Source of the DNA: Colius striatus
Lineage: Eukaryota > Chordata > Aves > Coliiformes > Coliidae
NCBI RefSeq assembly: GCF_028858725.1
Contig: NC_084781.1
Location: 6,208,513-6,272,512 of the forward strand
Reading direction: 5' to 3'
Length of the DNA: 64,000 bases
The position numbers and the translations under genes were made by a program. Within the stretch, counting starts at the first letter, position 1, and each line of letters opens with the position of its first letter. Below, in pieces: positions 12,001-23,774 of this stretch. The notes under the pieces were generated by a model. The model worked only from the letters and a program-made list of their open reading frames with translations, searched no databases and had not been told where the DNA came from.

Positions 12001-15000
12001 GAGCGGCCTGGGAGACGGGCTGTGGGGCGATGGAGGGGGCAGGGGGTGCCCTGGGAGGGTGTTGGTGGTCCGTGGATGGGTGTCACCAAGGCTGGCAAAG
12101 CTCAGTTGGGCAGGGAGGGATGTTAGAAAACCAGTCTGCAGGCAGCGGCGCCGTGTGCTGGCTGTATCTGCCCCAGCCTGGCACACTGCAGCGCAGCCAG
12201 GCAAAGCACGTGGCCAGCTCCTGGCCTTTTGTGAGCAGCCTGAGAGTTACAGCTACCCTGGGCTTCCAATTGGAATTACACCAGTGAAAAAAACAGCCAC
12301 TGCCTCTTGCTGTGACAAGCCCCTGGGTTCTGCACTGGAGCTCAGCTGCCTGTACAACAGCCTCCTGTTGTGATGGTGTTTCACAGCAGCACCAGGGACC
12401 TCTCAGGCAACAAATGTTCTCTCTGTGGATCAGAGCCGGGGTGGGGGTTGGAGGGTGACTTGCCTCCGCAGACACAGCTCCCAGCAGGAGCCGGTGGTGG
12501 GGCAGCTCAGGCTGAAACGGTGTCTCTTCTGCCCCTGAAACATGAGTAGCTGAAGCCCGCCGACCGCGGGGACTCAGTCTTCTTCTCCTGTCACGCCATC
12601 AACTCCTACGGCGAGGACAGAGGCCTGATCCAGCTCACCGTCCAAGGTACTCGCTCCCCTGCGCACGAGCCCCGCAGCGCGGAGCCTCACCTCTCCCTGC
12701 TCCCGGGGGGCTTCTCTCCCCATTGTCCCCAACCTGCCCGCGTGTCCCCAAGAGCCCCCCGACCCGCCGGAGCTGGAGATCCGCGAGGTGAAAGCCCGGA
12801 GCATGAATTTGCGGTGGACGCAGCGGTTCGACGGCAACAGCATCATCACCGGGTTCGACATCGAGTACAAGAACAAGTCAGGTAGGTGATGGTGACCTCT
12901 CCCTTCCCTTCCTTGTGCCAGCGCAACCCACGGTGGGGTGGAGGCTGCGCTGTGGCCGTGGTGTTGGGGGTCTGGGTGGCACGGGCAGGCGCAGAGCTGC
13001 CCCACTAGCACCTCCGAGGGAACCTCTGCGTCCCGGTTCATTTGGTGAAGGGAGAGCAGCGCTAACGAAATGGGTTAATGTCTGTTGGAAGGGAATATTC
13101 AAAAAGAGCATTTGCAAAAAGCCAAAGCCAGGCTGCACAGCACCTCACCTGCCCAAGCGTGGCCCCTCGGTACTGCACAGCCCAGGACACGGGGCGAGCG
13201 CTGACCCTGCTCCGCTGCCTTTCCAGATTCCTGGGATTTTAAGCAATCTACACGCAACATCTCCCCGACCATTAACCAGGCCAACATCGTGGACCTGCAC
13301 CCGGCCTCCGTGTACAGCATCCGCATGTACTCCTTCAACAAGATCGGGCGCAGCGAGCCCAGCAAGGAGCTCACCATCAGCACCGAGGAAGCAGGTACCG
13401 CTCCTGGCTGGGGCCAGCGTGCAGCGGCACCACGGGTCGTGCGGGGCCTGGAGCCCTCAGTGGAGCTGGCTGTGGCAGAGCCCTCCTTAACTGAGTCTGG
13501 TCCTGAGAAGAAGATCCTTTCCCTGATGCTTCCCAACGTGCTCTTTCGGGTCCGTTCCTCCACAGCTCCCGATGGGCCCCCCATGGATGTCACATTGCAG
13601 CCCATGACGTCCCAGAGCATCCAGGTCACCTGGAAGGTGAGTGAGGCCGTGGCGGCGCGCCGGCTTTCCCTGGCCATGGGGACTTGGGAAGCACCAAACT
13701 CCATCTCGAGCCTCTGTAGCAGCATCTTGTCCTGGGCCTGGCCTTTGGTCAACAGTACAGAGTGGTCCGAGAGAGCTTCCTGGGCAAAACAAGAGGATGA
13801 AGGCTGGACGTGCAGCTCAGCTGCATCCACGGGGCCCCTCTTAATCATGTTTGATAACAAACTCATCATCTCATTGGACGTCCGTGGGGGGCCACGGCAG
13901 AGAGAGGGCATAAACATGTTCCAGCCAAGGCGCCGGGTTGCAGAGGGTTTGAGCACAGATCAATACGACTTAGAATGGGATTTATTTTTCCAAAGGTGCA
14001 TAATGAAAAATAGAATTGATTATAAAGTTAGGACTTGGGAATGTACCGGTGAGTCAATAAATTGAGGGGTCCAGCTTCTCCCCCTTCCCCTTAAGCGCCG
14101 AGAAACAGATTAATGGAAAATAAGATTCACTTGAAAGATAAGTCACTTCATTTTAAGAGTATTTCAGTAAGATGGATCGCCCTGGCTTTGTAACATAAAT
14201 TTGCAATCAAGCCTATTGATTTCTTAATGCTTCAGAGAAATATTGTTAAGATTGATCTCAGCTAGGCCTCGTGTGTTGTTAAGGCTCTCAGACCTGAGGT
14301 TTTCTTCCTCGGTTTTCCTCCCTTTTGAGCTACTGGGTTGGGGAATGTGTGCCCAGACAGCAGCTTCCTCTCCAGAGGTCTCCAAGGACCCTGTTCTCCC
14401 CATCAGTGCGCACACCCAAGTGCTGCTGTGAGGGGAGAAACCCAAAGCCTTGAGAAAAGCCCCCGGGGCAGTGCAGCCCTGCGTGTGACAGCGCTCTGTC
14501 TCACACCACTCGTCCCTCAGGCCCCGAAGAAGGAGCTGCAGAACGGTGTGATCCGTGGCTACCAGATCGGGTACCGGGAGAACAGCCCGGGCAGCAACGG
14601 CCAGTACAGCATCGTGGAGATGAAAGCCACAGGAGACAGTGAGGTCTACACGCTGGACAACCTGAAGAAGTTTGCGCAGTATGGCGTGGTGGTGCAGGCC
14701 TTCAACCGTGCCGGCACCGGGCCCTCGTCCAGCGAGATCAACGCCACCACGCTGGAGGACGGTAAGGTGGGGCTGGGCAGCTCCCCTGCTCCCCTCAGGG
14801 ACCCCCAGCACGTCCTGGCATGGCTGCTGCCCCCCTCCAGTGTTTGGCTCCCGGCTGCCTACGCACGCTCACAGCCACCCTGGGGAGGAGCCGGTGTGCA
14901 GGAGGGTGCCAGGACACCCGTGGCACTGGCTTTCTGCCACGACTGGAAGGGTGTCAGGGTGGATTCGGACGTTGCCAAACTGCTGGGGATGTCCCCATCT

Positions 15001-18000
15001 GGTAGCGATCGCTGCCGTGGCCTCAGTTGTTTTACAAACAATGAGGGAAAAAAGTTTTGCAGTGCGTTTGCTCAGCAGTTTTTCATACTTAATTAAGGCC
15101 CTCGTTTGCCTGTCAAGCCATGATCGTTTCCTGGCTGCATTAGCACTCCTCCTGGGGTATTCAAGGGCCCCTGTTTTAGCAATAGCATCTTTTCCATAAT
15201 TATATTACCTTCATTCTGTTCAAACGGACTGTCTGCATTAGTTTATTATCCTCTGTCCCTAATTACATGGTGCTTATATTTTTGCACCTAAGTAATATGA
15301 AACAATAATAATTTTCAGAGAGGATCATTACGGTGATGTATCACCACTTAAACGCTCATAAAAATTAGAGTTACTTCTTCAGGGGCGGTGGGATCCCGTT
15401 GCCTCACACCCAGCCAGCTCTCCCCTTGCCGGCAGGCGTAGCGTGGCCAGGCTGCACCGGCCTTGGTGGCCCAGGAGGAGCGAAGCTGCTGTGTTTTGCC
15501 AGCCCTAGTGCCTGGGCAGGACGAGCGGCTGGGGGAGAGCGGGCAGCAGCACAGAGGGGTCTCACGCAGGTGCAGTTGGGGCGGCTGACCCATGGGACGT
15601 GGCTCCCTGGCACTTGGCGGCTGCGTGCCACCTCTCCACCCTCCCACTGATTGTCCTCCCTCTCCTCAACCTCAGTCCCCAGCCAGCCCCCCGAGAACGT
15701 GCGGGCCATCTCCATCACGTCGGACGTGGCAGTGATCTCCTGGTCGGAGCCCCCGCGCAGCACCCTCAACGGGGTGCTGAAGGGATACCGCGTCATCTTC
15801 TGGTCCCTCTACATGGACGGAGGTGAGTGCCGGCGGCGAGCGGGCGGCGCGGGGTCGCGGGCCGGGGGCGGCGCGGGGCTGAGGGGTCTCGTCTGCCCGC
15901 AGAGTGGGGCGAGATGCAGAACATCACGACCACGCGGGAGCGAGTGGAGCTGCGGGGCATGGAGAAGTTCACCAACTACAGCGTGCAGGTGCTGGCGTAC
16001 ACGCAGGCGGGCGACGGCGTGCGCAGCAGCGTGCTCTACATCCAGACCAAGGAGGACAGTGAGTGGCGGGGCCCCGCGGGGACGGGGGCGTGTGGGCGTG
16101 CTCTCCTCCCACTCCAGTCGATAAACCACAGTGCTAATTAGAAGGAAGATGATGAAGTGTTTAGTAGGAGCTGTTTGCAGTGACTAAGGCGAGGCCTGGA
16201 AGGGCTTTTCCTTTCGTCTTGTTTCCTCCCTGCTCAGTTTCCCAAAGCCAGGACAGCTCACTGTGTACCCAGAGCCGTGTCTGGCTGTGAGGTGAAGAAG
16301 GCACCTGGGCTGCCCCGCTGCCTGTACATACTCCTTGACTCCTGCTCCACAGGAGCAGAGCCTGAGCCAGCCCCCTGTGCAGCCCCAGCCCCCTCGGGTC
16401 TCGCTGCCATCGCTCAGGGTCACAGCGTGCCGGGAGCGTAGGCTGGTGCCGCGGCACACTGTGTTGCTGCACTGGTGAGGGAAGGGCTGGAGTAGCTGTG
16501 GGGATGCAGAGGAACCCCTCCTCCCTGTGTACAGCCACAGGCAGGTCTTTTCCCTCTCCCTTTTTTTTTCTTTTCTTTAAGTGGGGATATTTAAATATTT
16601 ACACCCTTTCCTGCCCTACTTTAATGCCATTAAGTCGGTAGCAGAGCGTTCCCCGGGCCCCTGTGCTGGCAGCGCTGCCTGCCCGTCCTGGGAAGTGCCA
16701 GCTGCCGGGAGGCACAGCTGGGCAGGGTAAGGCTGCAGACAGATTAAAGGCACGGCCATTACAAGCCCATCGCGGCTTCTAAACCAGAGCCTGGGCTGCA
16801 ATAACCCTTCCTGCCTCTGGCTCAGCGGCCTTCATGGAGAGGTATCCCACAGGTGACAGCAGGGTGACTGCCCACCTGCAGACCTGTCCCTGCCTGGTGC
16901 TGCCGTGGAAGCCCTGATCCTTTGAAGTCAGCAGAGTGTATAGTGTCTGGAGAAAACTGTCACCAGCAGCAGGACTGAACACTGTTCATAAAACAAGGCT
17001 TGGTAGCCTTTCTAGAAAGAGAGAACTGCGTACTTTACCCATGACAAACAGGACTCTCTGCTGCCATGGCACTGGGCACGGGCCGCCCTGGTGCTGCCAC
17101 GTTCTCCCTCCTTCAGTTCCAGGTCCCCCAGCAGGCATCAAGGCTGTCCCATCCTCCGCCAGCAGCGTGGTGGTGTCCTGGCTGCCGCCGGCCAAGCCCA
17201 ACGGCATCATTCGGAAATACACCATCTTCTGCTCCAGCCCTGGCTCCGGCCAGCCGGTAAGGGGTGGGAGGGCAGCCAAAGTCCCTTGGGCCAGCATCCG
17301 TGGGTACCCTGCATCAGGGCACAGTGCCCTCGTGAGCCCGTTCCCCTCCTGCGGCATCCACCCTGCTCAGCGCTCGCCCCAGAGCGGGAAATGTGCCAGC
17401 AGCCAACCGAAAATGAAATAGAAATTGAACCCGGCCCCATCTCTCCTTCCTGAGGGAGAGGTTGATGGGAGGTCTGCAGACTGGTGCTTATCAAAAGCTC
17501 CTTCTCAAACTCATTTCACTATCTGAGCCGCTGGTTTCCAGGGCAACATAATCTTTTCATCAAAGCAACTGGTAAAACCACTGGGATCTGATATTGTTTT
17601 CTTGGCATCTTGTCAAAACTGTTATTTGGGTAAAAGAAATTCTGTATACCATGCAGCGTTCTCATAGGTGTCTGCTTGTGGGGCACACTGGCATCTGTGG
17701 GGCCCTGCAAGGGTGCCCACAGGGACAGGGAAGGTGCAGATACCCGCCCGCAGCCACGTGTTCGCACGCCTCAGCCCCACATCCATCCCCCAGGAGCCCA
17801 AGCTGAGGATGATGAGGGTCTCGCAGAGGTTGCACCTTCTCTTACCTCTCTCCCCCAGGCCCCCAGCGAGTACGAGACCAGCCCTGACCAGCTGTTCTAC
17901 CGCATCGCCCACCTGACCCGCGGGCAGCAGTACATGCTCTGGGTGGCCGCCGTCACCTCGGCCGGCCGCGGCAACATCAGCGAGAAGGTCACCATCGAGC

Positions 18001-21000
18001 CTGCCGGGAAAGGTGCGGCGGGGCCCGGCTCCCTGCGGCTGCTTCGGCTGCTCCCCGTCAGCCTGCAGTGACTCGTGCCCGGGGCAGAGGATGGGTGGCA
18101 CGGGGAGGGTCTCAGCTCCGTCCCCGCCAGGCTGACCTCTTCTCCTTGCCCCCAAGCCCCAGCCAAGATCATCTCCTTTGGAGGCACCGTCACCACGCCG
18201 TGGATGAAGGACGTGAGGCTGCCGTGCAACTCCGTGGGGGAGCCGGTCCCCGCCATCAAGTGGACCAAGGACAGGTACAGAGGGGGCTGCCCACGAGCCG
18301 GGGGCTGGTAGCAGCTGCATCCTGCGAGGCTGACGCGTCCCCTCCTGTGCCGGCAGCGAGGACTCCGCCATCCCAGTGACAGTGGACGGCCACCGCCTGC
18401 TGCAGGCCAATGGCACGCTGGTGCTGCGCTCGGTGAAAGCCGAGGACTCGGGCTACTACACCTGCACCGCCACCAACACCTGGGGCTTCGACACCATCAT
18501 CATCAACCTGCTGGTGCAAGGTGAGGGGCAGCGGGGGGTGGCTCTTGCTGGGCCGGGGCTGAGGGGGGAGGTGTCTTGTTGACATTTCCCCTTTCTTTGG
18601 GGGACACAGTTTGGGACTCTCTCAGCTGTGAGGCACTCACAGGCTTTTCCCTCCTCACTAGTGCCCCCAGACCAGCCCCGCCTGACCGTCTCCAAGACCT
18701 CGGCATCATCCATCACGCTGGCCTGGATTCCTGGGGACAACGGGGGCAGCTCCATCCGAGGTGGGTGCCGATGCTCATGGGCTGTGAGTTCAGGCACGCT
18801 CCTGCATGCTGAGCACCTGCTTTTGTCTGTGTGCCTCAGCCTCCTCCTCTCCAAAACACCTCAGAAACGCTTTAGAACGCTTCTGAGCTTGTAAGAGGAC
18901 TGCCAGTCTTAATGAAGGCTCTCAAGAGGTGTTTTGGGCAAGAGACAGTGATGGAGGTAGCCAGAGACAGGCAGGTCGTTAATTGCTCGGGTGCCGGTGG
19001 CCAGGGCCAGCCGCAGCGGCTGCTCTGTGTCTCCCGGCATTGGTGTGACTCTGAACCCAACACGGGGGGATTTGTGCCCCTTCCTGGCAGGCCAGGCCTT
19101 CGGGGTGCTCCAGGAGCATCCCTGCCTTCCCCAGCCTCCTTTCTGCTCTGATTCACCTCATGAATCAGACGTGGAAACAGCTGCACGCAGAGGGGGGAGC
19201 GGGGAAGGAGACCTCGCTTACAATTAATTAAAAGCATGGAAGTAATTACAAGCAAATCTCCCCAGCCAGCAGCCTCTCACTCCAGCGGACTCTGTTGATA
19301 AATTTGGGTATAATTGGATTAGGAATATTAAAAACATGCTGCAGGTACAAAACAAATAACTAGTGGCAGGCACCAGGGTGCCAGGCACTGTGGGTGGCAC
19401 GGGGGCACCGGGCCTGGCTGCGGCACGGCCGGGGGAGCGCGCCTGGCTCACACACCGAGGCAGGAATCCTGCTCTGCCCTCTGGTTTGCGTTGGAGAATC
19501 GGCAAAGTAAGCTGCAACAACAGCCAAATCCACATGGGAGCCGTGGAAGCTTGGCCCTGTGTAGAGCCCTGCCTTTTGTCCCCCAGGCTTCGTCCTGCAG
19601 TACTCGGTGGACAACAGCGAGGAGTGGAAGGACGTGTTCATCAGCTCCTCCGAGCGCTCCTTCAAGCTGGAGAGCCTCAAGTGCGGCACGTGGTACAAGG
19701 TGAAGCTGGCGGCCAAGAACAGCGTGGGGGCCGGCCGCATCAGCGAGATCATCGAGGCCAAGACCCACGGCAGAGGTGAGCCTGCCCCGAGGGGCCCCTC
19801 GGCCGCGGCCCCCTGCAGCCGCCCCGCTGACGGCTCCTCTCCCGCAGAGCCCTCCTTCAGCAAGGACCAGCACCTCTTCACACACATCAACTCCACGCAC
19901 GCCCGGCTGAACCTGCAGGGCTGGAGCAGCGGGGGCTGCCCCATCACGGCCATCGTGCTGGAGTACCGGCCCAAAGGCAACTGGGTGTGGCAGAGCCTGC
20001 GCACCAACAGCTCCGCAGAGGTGTTCCTGACGGAGCTGCGCGAGGCCACGTGGTACGAGCTGCGCATGAAGGCCTGCAACAGCGCCGGCTGCGGCAACGA
20101 GACCGCCCAGTTCGCCACGCTGGACTACGACGGCAGTGAGTGGGGGGCTGCGGGGCGGGTGCCGCGGCGTGGGGGGCCCGGGAGCGCTGACACCCCATCC
20201 TCTGCCCCAGGCACCATCCCCCCGATCAAGTCGGCCCAAGGGGAGGGGGACGACGTGAAGAAGCTCTTCACCATCGCGTGCCCCGTGATCTTGGCCACGC
20301 TGGGAGTGGCCCTGCTCTTCATCATCCGTAAGAAGAGGAAGGAGAAGCGGCTGAAGAGGCTTCGAGGTGAGATGGGATTTGGAGGCACGGTGCCCGGGAC
20401 GGCACTGCAGTCCTGTGCTTCCCCACACTAGCTTGTTATGCCCTGAACAGCCCTCAAAACAATTCTTCCTTCTTGTTTGTGTGTTTTCCGCACAGATGCC
20501 AAGAGTTTGGCTGAAATGCTGATCAGGTGAGTCTCGGAGCTCCAAGTGGCTGCGGAGGGTGGAGTGGGGCAGTCCTGAGTGCTTTTAAGCCAGGGTTCAG
20601 CACTGACTTGGTTTCAGACCTCCTCGGGTTCTGACCTGCGAGGGCTGTGCCAGCCTCTCTCTAGCACAGAGCCATGGGGAGCTGGCCTAGGGGAGAGCTG
20701 CTTAGCTGGAGAGCTGAGCACGGGGCTGTCTCGGGTAATGGCCGGGTCTGCGTCCCCTCTCACCTCACAGCAAGAATAACCGCAGCTTCGACACGCCGGT
20801 GAAGGGCCCCCCGCAAGGGCCCCGACTGCACATCGACATCCCGCGGGTGCAGCTCCTCATCGAGGACAAGGAAGGCATCAAACAGCTGGGTAAGCACTGC
20901 ACTACCCTGGCCTGGGGGCACAGGCATCCCGGGGCTGTGCTGAGCATGGCCAGAGAGGTCTGAGCTCCTGCTGCTGCTTCGCTCAGGGGATGACAAGGCC

Positions 21001-23320
21001 ACGATCCCGGTGACCGACACAGAGTTCAGCCAGGCGGTGAACCCGCAGAGCTTCTGCACGGGCGTCTCACTGCATCACCCGGCTCTGATCCAAAACACGG
21101 GGCCCCTCATCGACATGTCGGACATCCGCCCCGGCACTAGTAAGTGGCTGCTGGTGGGTTTGCTGGGCGCTCACAGACGTGGGCTCGGGGCAGTTGTGTC
21201 TGAGCCGGGTGCTGCTGGCCGCCCCTCAAGTGCCCCACTGAGACTGCCTTTGTTCCTTAGATCCCGTGTCCAGAAAGAGCGTGAAGTCCGCACACAGCAC
21301 CCGCAACCGGTACTCGAGCCAGTGGACCCTCACCAAGTGCCAGGCGTCCACCCCTGCGCGGACCCTGACGTCGGACTGGAGGACAGTGGGCTCCCAGCAC
21401 GGCATCACCGTCACCGAGAGCGACAGCTACAGTGCCAGCCTCTCTCAGGACACAGGTACTCGGGGGCGTCCTGGCTAACGGGTGTTTTTGGGGTGCACAA
21501 CTAGGGGACAGAGCCTCCACCGCCTCCCTGGGCAGCCTGGAACAACCTTTCCAGGTTTTTTCCTAACCTCCAATGTAAACCTCCCCTGGAACAACCTGAG
21601 GCAATTTCCACTTGCCCTAAAGATGATGAAGAGCACAGTAAATTGGCGAGCTGCGGTGGTGGCGGTGGGCTCAGCTCAGGGCTCTTGGGCTCTGATGTCT
21701 GATGAGGTGGCACAGGAGTGTGTGTGAGCTGCTGGCTCCTGGGCCCCTCAGCAGCTCTGGGGTGGCTCCGGGGTTATTGCCCAGCTCTGGGGACAGCCTG
21801 GCCACACCACAAGGAGAATGATGTGGGAAACAGCATTTCTAGTAGAGGTAAAGCAGCGGGTGTGTGATGTGTCCTCTCCTCCCCAGACAAGGGGCGGAAC
21901 AGCATGGTGTCGACGGAGAGTGCCTCGTCCACCTACGAGGAGCTGGCCCGCGCCTACGAGCACGCCAAGCTGGAGGAGCAGCTGCAGCACGCCAAGTTCG
22001 AGATCACCGAGTGCTTCATCTCCGACAGCTCCTCGGACCAGATGACCACCGGCACCACCGACAACGCCGACAGCATGACCTCCATGAGCACCCCATCCGA
22101 GCCTGGCATCTGCCGCTTCACAGCCTCCCCCCCGAAGCCGCAGGACAGCGAGCGGGGCAAGAGCGTGGCCGTGCCCATCCCGCACCGCGCCAGCAAGAGT
22201 AAGTGCATGCCTGCTCTGCCTCCCTCTTCTCTGGTTGTGCCGTGCTCCTGCAGTGTTACACGGTACAGCACCCGATCAGATGTGCTGCATTTCAGTGGGA
22301 CATTGCCCAGGCAACAGGAGTTTCAGGTACAATTAGGGAATCGCTGAATGGTGGGGGTTGGAAGGGACCTTTAGAGATCATCCAGTCCAACCCCTTGCCA
22401 AAGCAGGTCCCACCTAGACCAGGTCACACAGGAACGTGTCCAGGTGGGTTTTGAAGACCTCCAGAGAAGGAGCCTCCACACCCTCCCTGGGCAGCCCGTG
22501 CCAGGGCTCCCTCAGCCCCACAGCAAAGAAGTTTCTCCTCATGGAAAGGACAGGGAGAGCAGGAGCAGGCAGCCCAGGCGGGCAGCCTCCCATCCCCCTT
22601 CTGCTACCCCAGACACACAGAGACAGCTGAGGCTGTTATTAACAGCTGCTTTAGTTACCGAAAGGAAACTTCCAGAGAAGGTTCTGGTCCTGGCTGAGGT
22701 GGACGCTCCGGCTCGAGGTGCTCTGCACATGACACGGCACAGGGCAGGGCAGCTCACAGCATGGTGATGTGGCAGGTTTTAGACATCCCGCTCACCCCCA
22801 TCCAGGATGGGGACCAGGAGGGGTGACTCCAGCCCCTGAGCCGCCTCCCCTTCCCCCTGCAGGCGACTACTGCAACCTCCCGCTCTACGTCAAGTCGGAC
22901 GCCTTCTTCCGCAAGCCGGACGCCCACGAGCCGTGCCCGGTGGTGCCGCCGCGGGAAGCCTCCATCCGCAACCTCGCCCGGGCCTACCACACGCAAGCCC
23001 GGCACATGACGCTGGAGCCCGGCAGCAAGACCCTGGGGCTGCCCCCGCCGGCCTCCGCCGCAACCACCTTACCTCAAAGGACTCTCCCCATGCCCGGCAC
23101 GACGAGCGCCGCGGCCGCCCCCGCCGCAGGCGCCGCCCCCGCAGCCCCCACCGCCGAGCCCCCGCCGCCGCCTGCCGCCGCCGCCGCCGAGGCGCGGGTG
23201 CCCCCGCACTCCAAGGTGGGAGGCTCCAGGGACTCGCTCCTAGAGATGAGCACGTCGGGCGTAGGCAGGCCTCAGAAGCAGGGCGCCGGAGCCTACTCCA
23301 AGTCGTACACGCTGGTGTAG
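90..23320 (+). CDS. DSCAML1: DSCAML1, 3' part: Ig3 to C-terminus (29 coding exons, 5' partial)
   Basis: Cell-surface homophilic adhesion receptor of the DSCAM family, acting in neurite self-avoidance, cell spacing and synapse patterning. The 29 exons join without a frameshift into 5,486 coding bases (about 1,828 residues and a stop). Domain order is Ig3-Ig9, FN1-FN4, Ig10, FN5-FN6, one membrane segment and a long cytoplasmic tail, which is the DSCAM signature. It is DSCAML1 rather than DSCAM because of segments such as [10 protein letters not shown] before the membrane and [15 protein letters not shown] after it, which match human DSCAML1 as I recall it. Most domain-boundary introns are phase 1. 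Against the human protein of roughly 2,050 aa, only the signal peptide, Ig1 and Ig2 (about 225 aa) are missing, and they lie left of the window. Exons are given in the block entries that follow. No broken exon was seen. Confidence 0.97.
369..3737 (+). other. DSCAML1 introns between Ig3 and Ig6
   Basis: Introns 369-1218, 1495-2062 and 2360-3737. I see no further exon, RNA gene or recognisable transposon. The 2360-3737 intron has a pyrimidine-rich stretch after the donor and AT-rich patches around 2600-2800. Confidence 0.6.
4011..6931 (+). other. DSCAML1 intron Ig6-Ig7 with AT-rich homeodomain-type motifs
   Basis: A 2.9 kb intron with no coding evidence. Within GC-rich sequence it has AT-rich islands near 4380-4450, 5300-5500 and 6055-6090. 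At 6061-6080 there are repeated TAATTA cores in a near-palindromic arrangement, and more ATTA cores at about 6385-6400 and 6510-6520. This could be an intronic enhancer, but that is inference from motif density. Confidence 0.35.
7840..11798 (+). other. DSCAML1 intron Ig8-Ig9, largest in the window
   Basis: A 4.0 kb intron without coding evidence in either strand. GC-rich stretches alternate with AT-rich islands (about 8680-9130, 9640-9760, 11390-11640). I recognise no transposon or RNA gene. Confidence 0.5.
12753..18012 (+). other. DSCAML1: DSCAML1 exon block: fibronectin III domains 1-4
   Basis: Exons: FN1 12753-12881 and 13227-13394; FN2 13566-13636 and 14521-14761; FN3 15676-15822 and 15903-16058; FN4 17117-17256 and 17859-18012. 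Every domain is split once, in phase 1 for FN1 and FN3 and phase 0 for FN2 and FN4. Fibronectin III marks are visible: the early Trp (LRWTQ, VTWK, ISWSE, VSWLPP) and the Tyr-containing F strand ([36 protein letters not shown]). The FN3-FN4 junction codon reads ATT (Ile), where the human protein has Val as recalled. Confidence 0.94.
13637..15675 (+). other. DSCAML1 FN2-FN3 introns with AT-rich islands
   Basis: Introns 13637-14520 and 14762-15675 flank the second FN2 exon. Parts of both (about 13840-14280 and 15030-15370) are conspicuously AT-rich compared with surrounding DNA, without ORFs, repeats or splice-like structure that I can see. They may be conserved non-coding elements; this needs a comparison with other birds. 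Confidence 0.35.
16059..19586 (+). other. Larger DSCAML1 introns FN3-FN5, nothing else recognised
   Basis: Introns 16059-17116, 17257-17858 and 18761-19586. A pyrimidine run lies near 16555-16580. Open frames on the minus strand over 19360-20545 are antisense shadows of GC-rich FN exons. No other feature is supported. Confidence 0.5.
18157..20135 (+). other. DSCAML1: DSCAML1 exon block: Ig10, FN5, FN6
   Basis: Exons: Ig10 18157-18274 and 18357-18520 (split in phase 2); FN5 18662-18760 and 19587-19775; FN6 19848-20135 (one exon). Inserting an Ig domain between FN4 and FN5 is the hallmark of DSCAM proteins. Ig10 shows [15 protein letters not shown] and [10 protein letters not shown]6 carries the [16 protein letters not shown] end typical of the membrane-proximal domain. 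Confidence 0.94.
21520..21625 (-). mobile_element. Old CR1 LINE fragment in a DSCAML1 intron
   Basis: The stretch resembles the reverse complement of an avian CR1 3' region (CTCCCTGGGCAGCCTG, then CTAACCTCCAATGTAAACC). It is diverged and lies in intron 21456-21886, antisense to DSCAML1. Recognised by eye only. Confidence 0.6.
22337..22560 (-). mobile_element. CR1 LINE 3' end in the last DSCAML1 intron
   Basis: It begins with GGGTTGGAAGGGACCT, which is the reverse complement of the typical CR1 3' terminus, and runs through CTCCCTGGGCAGCCCGTG. Orientation is antisense to DSCAML1, within intron 22199-22862. 5'-truncated, as most CR1 copies are. Confidence 0.85.
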
Positions 23321-23770
23321 GGCAGCCCGCGGGGCCGCCCGCCACGGACGCTGCTCCTTTCGACCCCCACCCCCCGCCGTTTATATTTAATTAACAAACT
23401 TGTACATAACGGACTCTTTTGTATAAATGAAGCTATTTTCTTCTTCTCCGAACAGAAAAAGAAACCAGGGCACAAAGGATTTGATGTTACAGATTTAAAG
23501 ATATAATATATATGTGAACATATATATCTATTTCACATCGTTTTGGAAGGGGCACAGAGCAGAGACTCGGCGACCTTTTTCTTTTTCTCCTCCCCCCCTG
23601 ATCTTGTCGGTGGTTTTAAAAAGGAACGTCTCCAAGACATTGCATGCTATTTTACTGTTCTGAAAACAGCAGGAGTTGCTTCAATTTGCAGATGCTTACG
23701 TGTTAATACCTTTTTCTATGAAAAAAAACCCAGCGCTGTGTGCAATAAAGGTTATGTTTATAGGCGGGTG
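23321..23770 (+). other. DSCAML1: DSCAML1 3' UTR with poly(A) signal
   Basis: From the stop codon the sequence turns AT-rich and leads to an AATAAA at 23744-23749, about 425 bases after the stop. Cleavage is expected near 23765-23775. A second AATAAA at 23959-23964 is possible but lies in different, GC-rich sequence. The exact transcript end is inferred. Confidence 0.7.
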
Positions 23771-23774
23771 TTTG

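Larger units (their letters stand above)
90..12646 (+). other. DSCAML1: DSCAML1 exon block: Ig3-Ig9
   Basis: Exons: Ig3 90-368; Ig4 1219-1494; Ig5 2063-2359; Ig6 3738-4010; Ig7 6932-7210; Ig8 7426-7545 and 7663-7839; Ig9 11799-11998 and 12550-12646. Ig3-Ig7 are one phase-1/phase-1 exon each, so single domains could be skipped without frameshift. Ig8 is split in phase 1 and Ig9 in phase 0. Each domain shows the paired cysteines and core tryptophan, for example LPC...RWIKDG...YICEV in Ig3 and INC...IKWYKD...YLCSV in Ig6. Splice sites are consensus, with two oddities: Ig5 has two overlapping candidate donors, and the second Ig9 exon has an interrupted pyrimidine tract before its TAG acceptor. 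Confidence 0.93.
20211..23320 (+). other. DSCAML1: DSCAML1 exon block: membrane segment and cytoplasmic tail
   Basis: Exons: 20211-20366 (membrane), 20496-20526 (31-base microexon), 20771-20889, 20987-21139, 21261-21455, 21887-22198 and 22863-23320 (last, stop TAG at 23318-23320). The membrane exon encodes a hydrophobic stretch ([16 protein letters not shown]) followed at once by a basic stop-transfer run ([13 protein letters not shown]). The tail contains the conserved [20 protein letters not shown] and [12 protein letters not shown] segments. The last exon carries an Ala/Pro-rich tract and ends in SKSYTLV, a class I PDZ ligand, consistent with scaffolding by PDZ proteins as known for DSCAM family members. 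Confidence 0.94.

Noticed and set aside
19448-20545. 365-codon minus-strand open frame
   Set aside because: Antisense to GC-rich FN5/FN6 and membrane exons of DSCAML1; no splice or family support.
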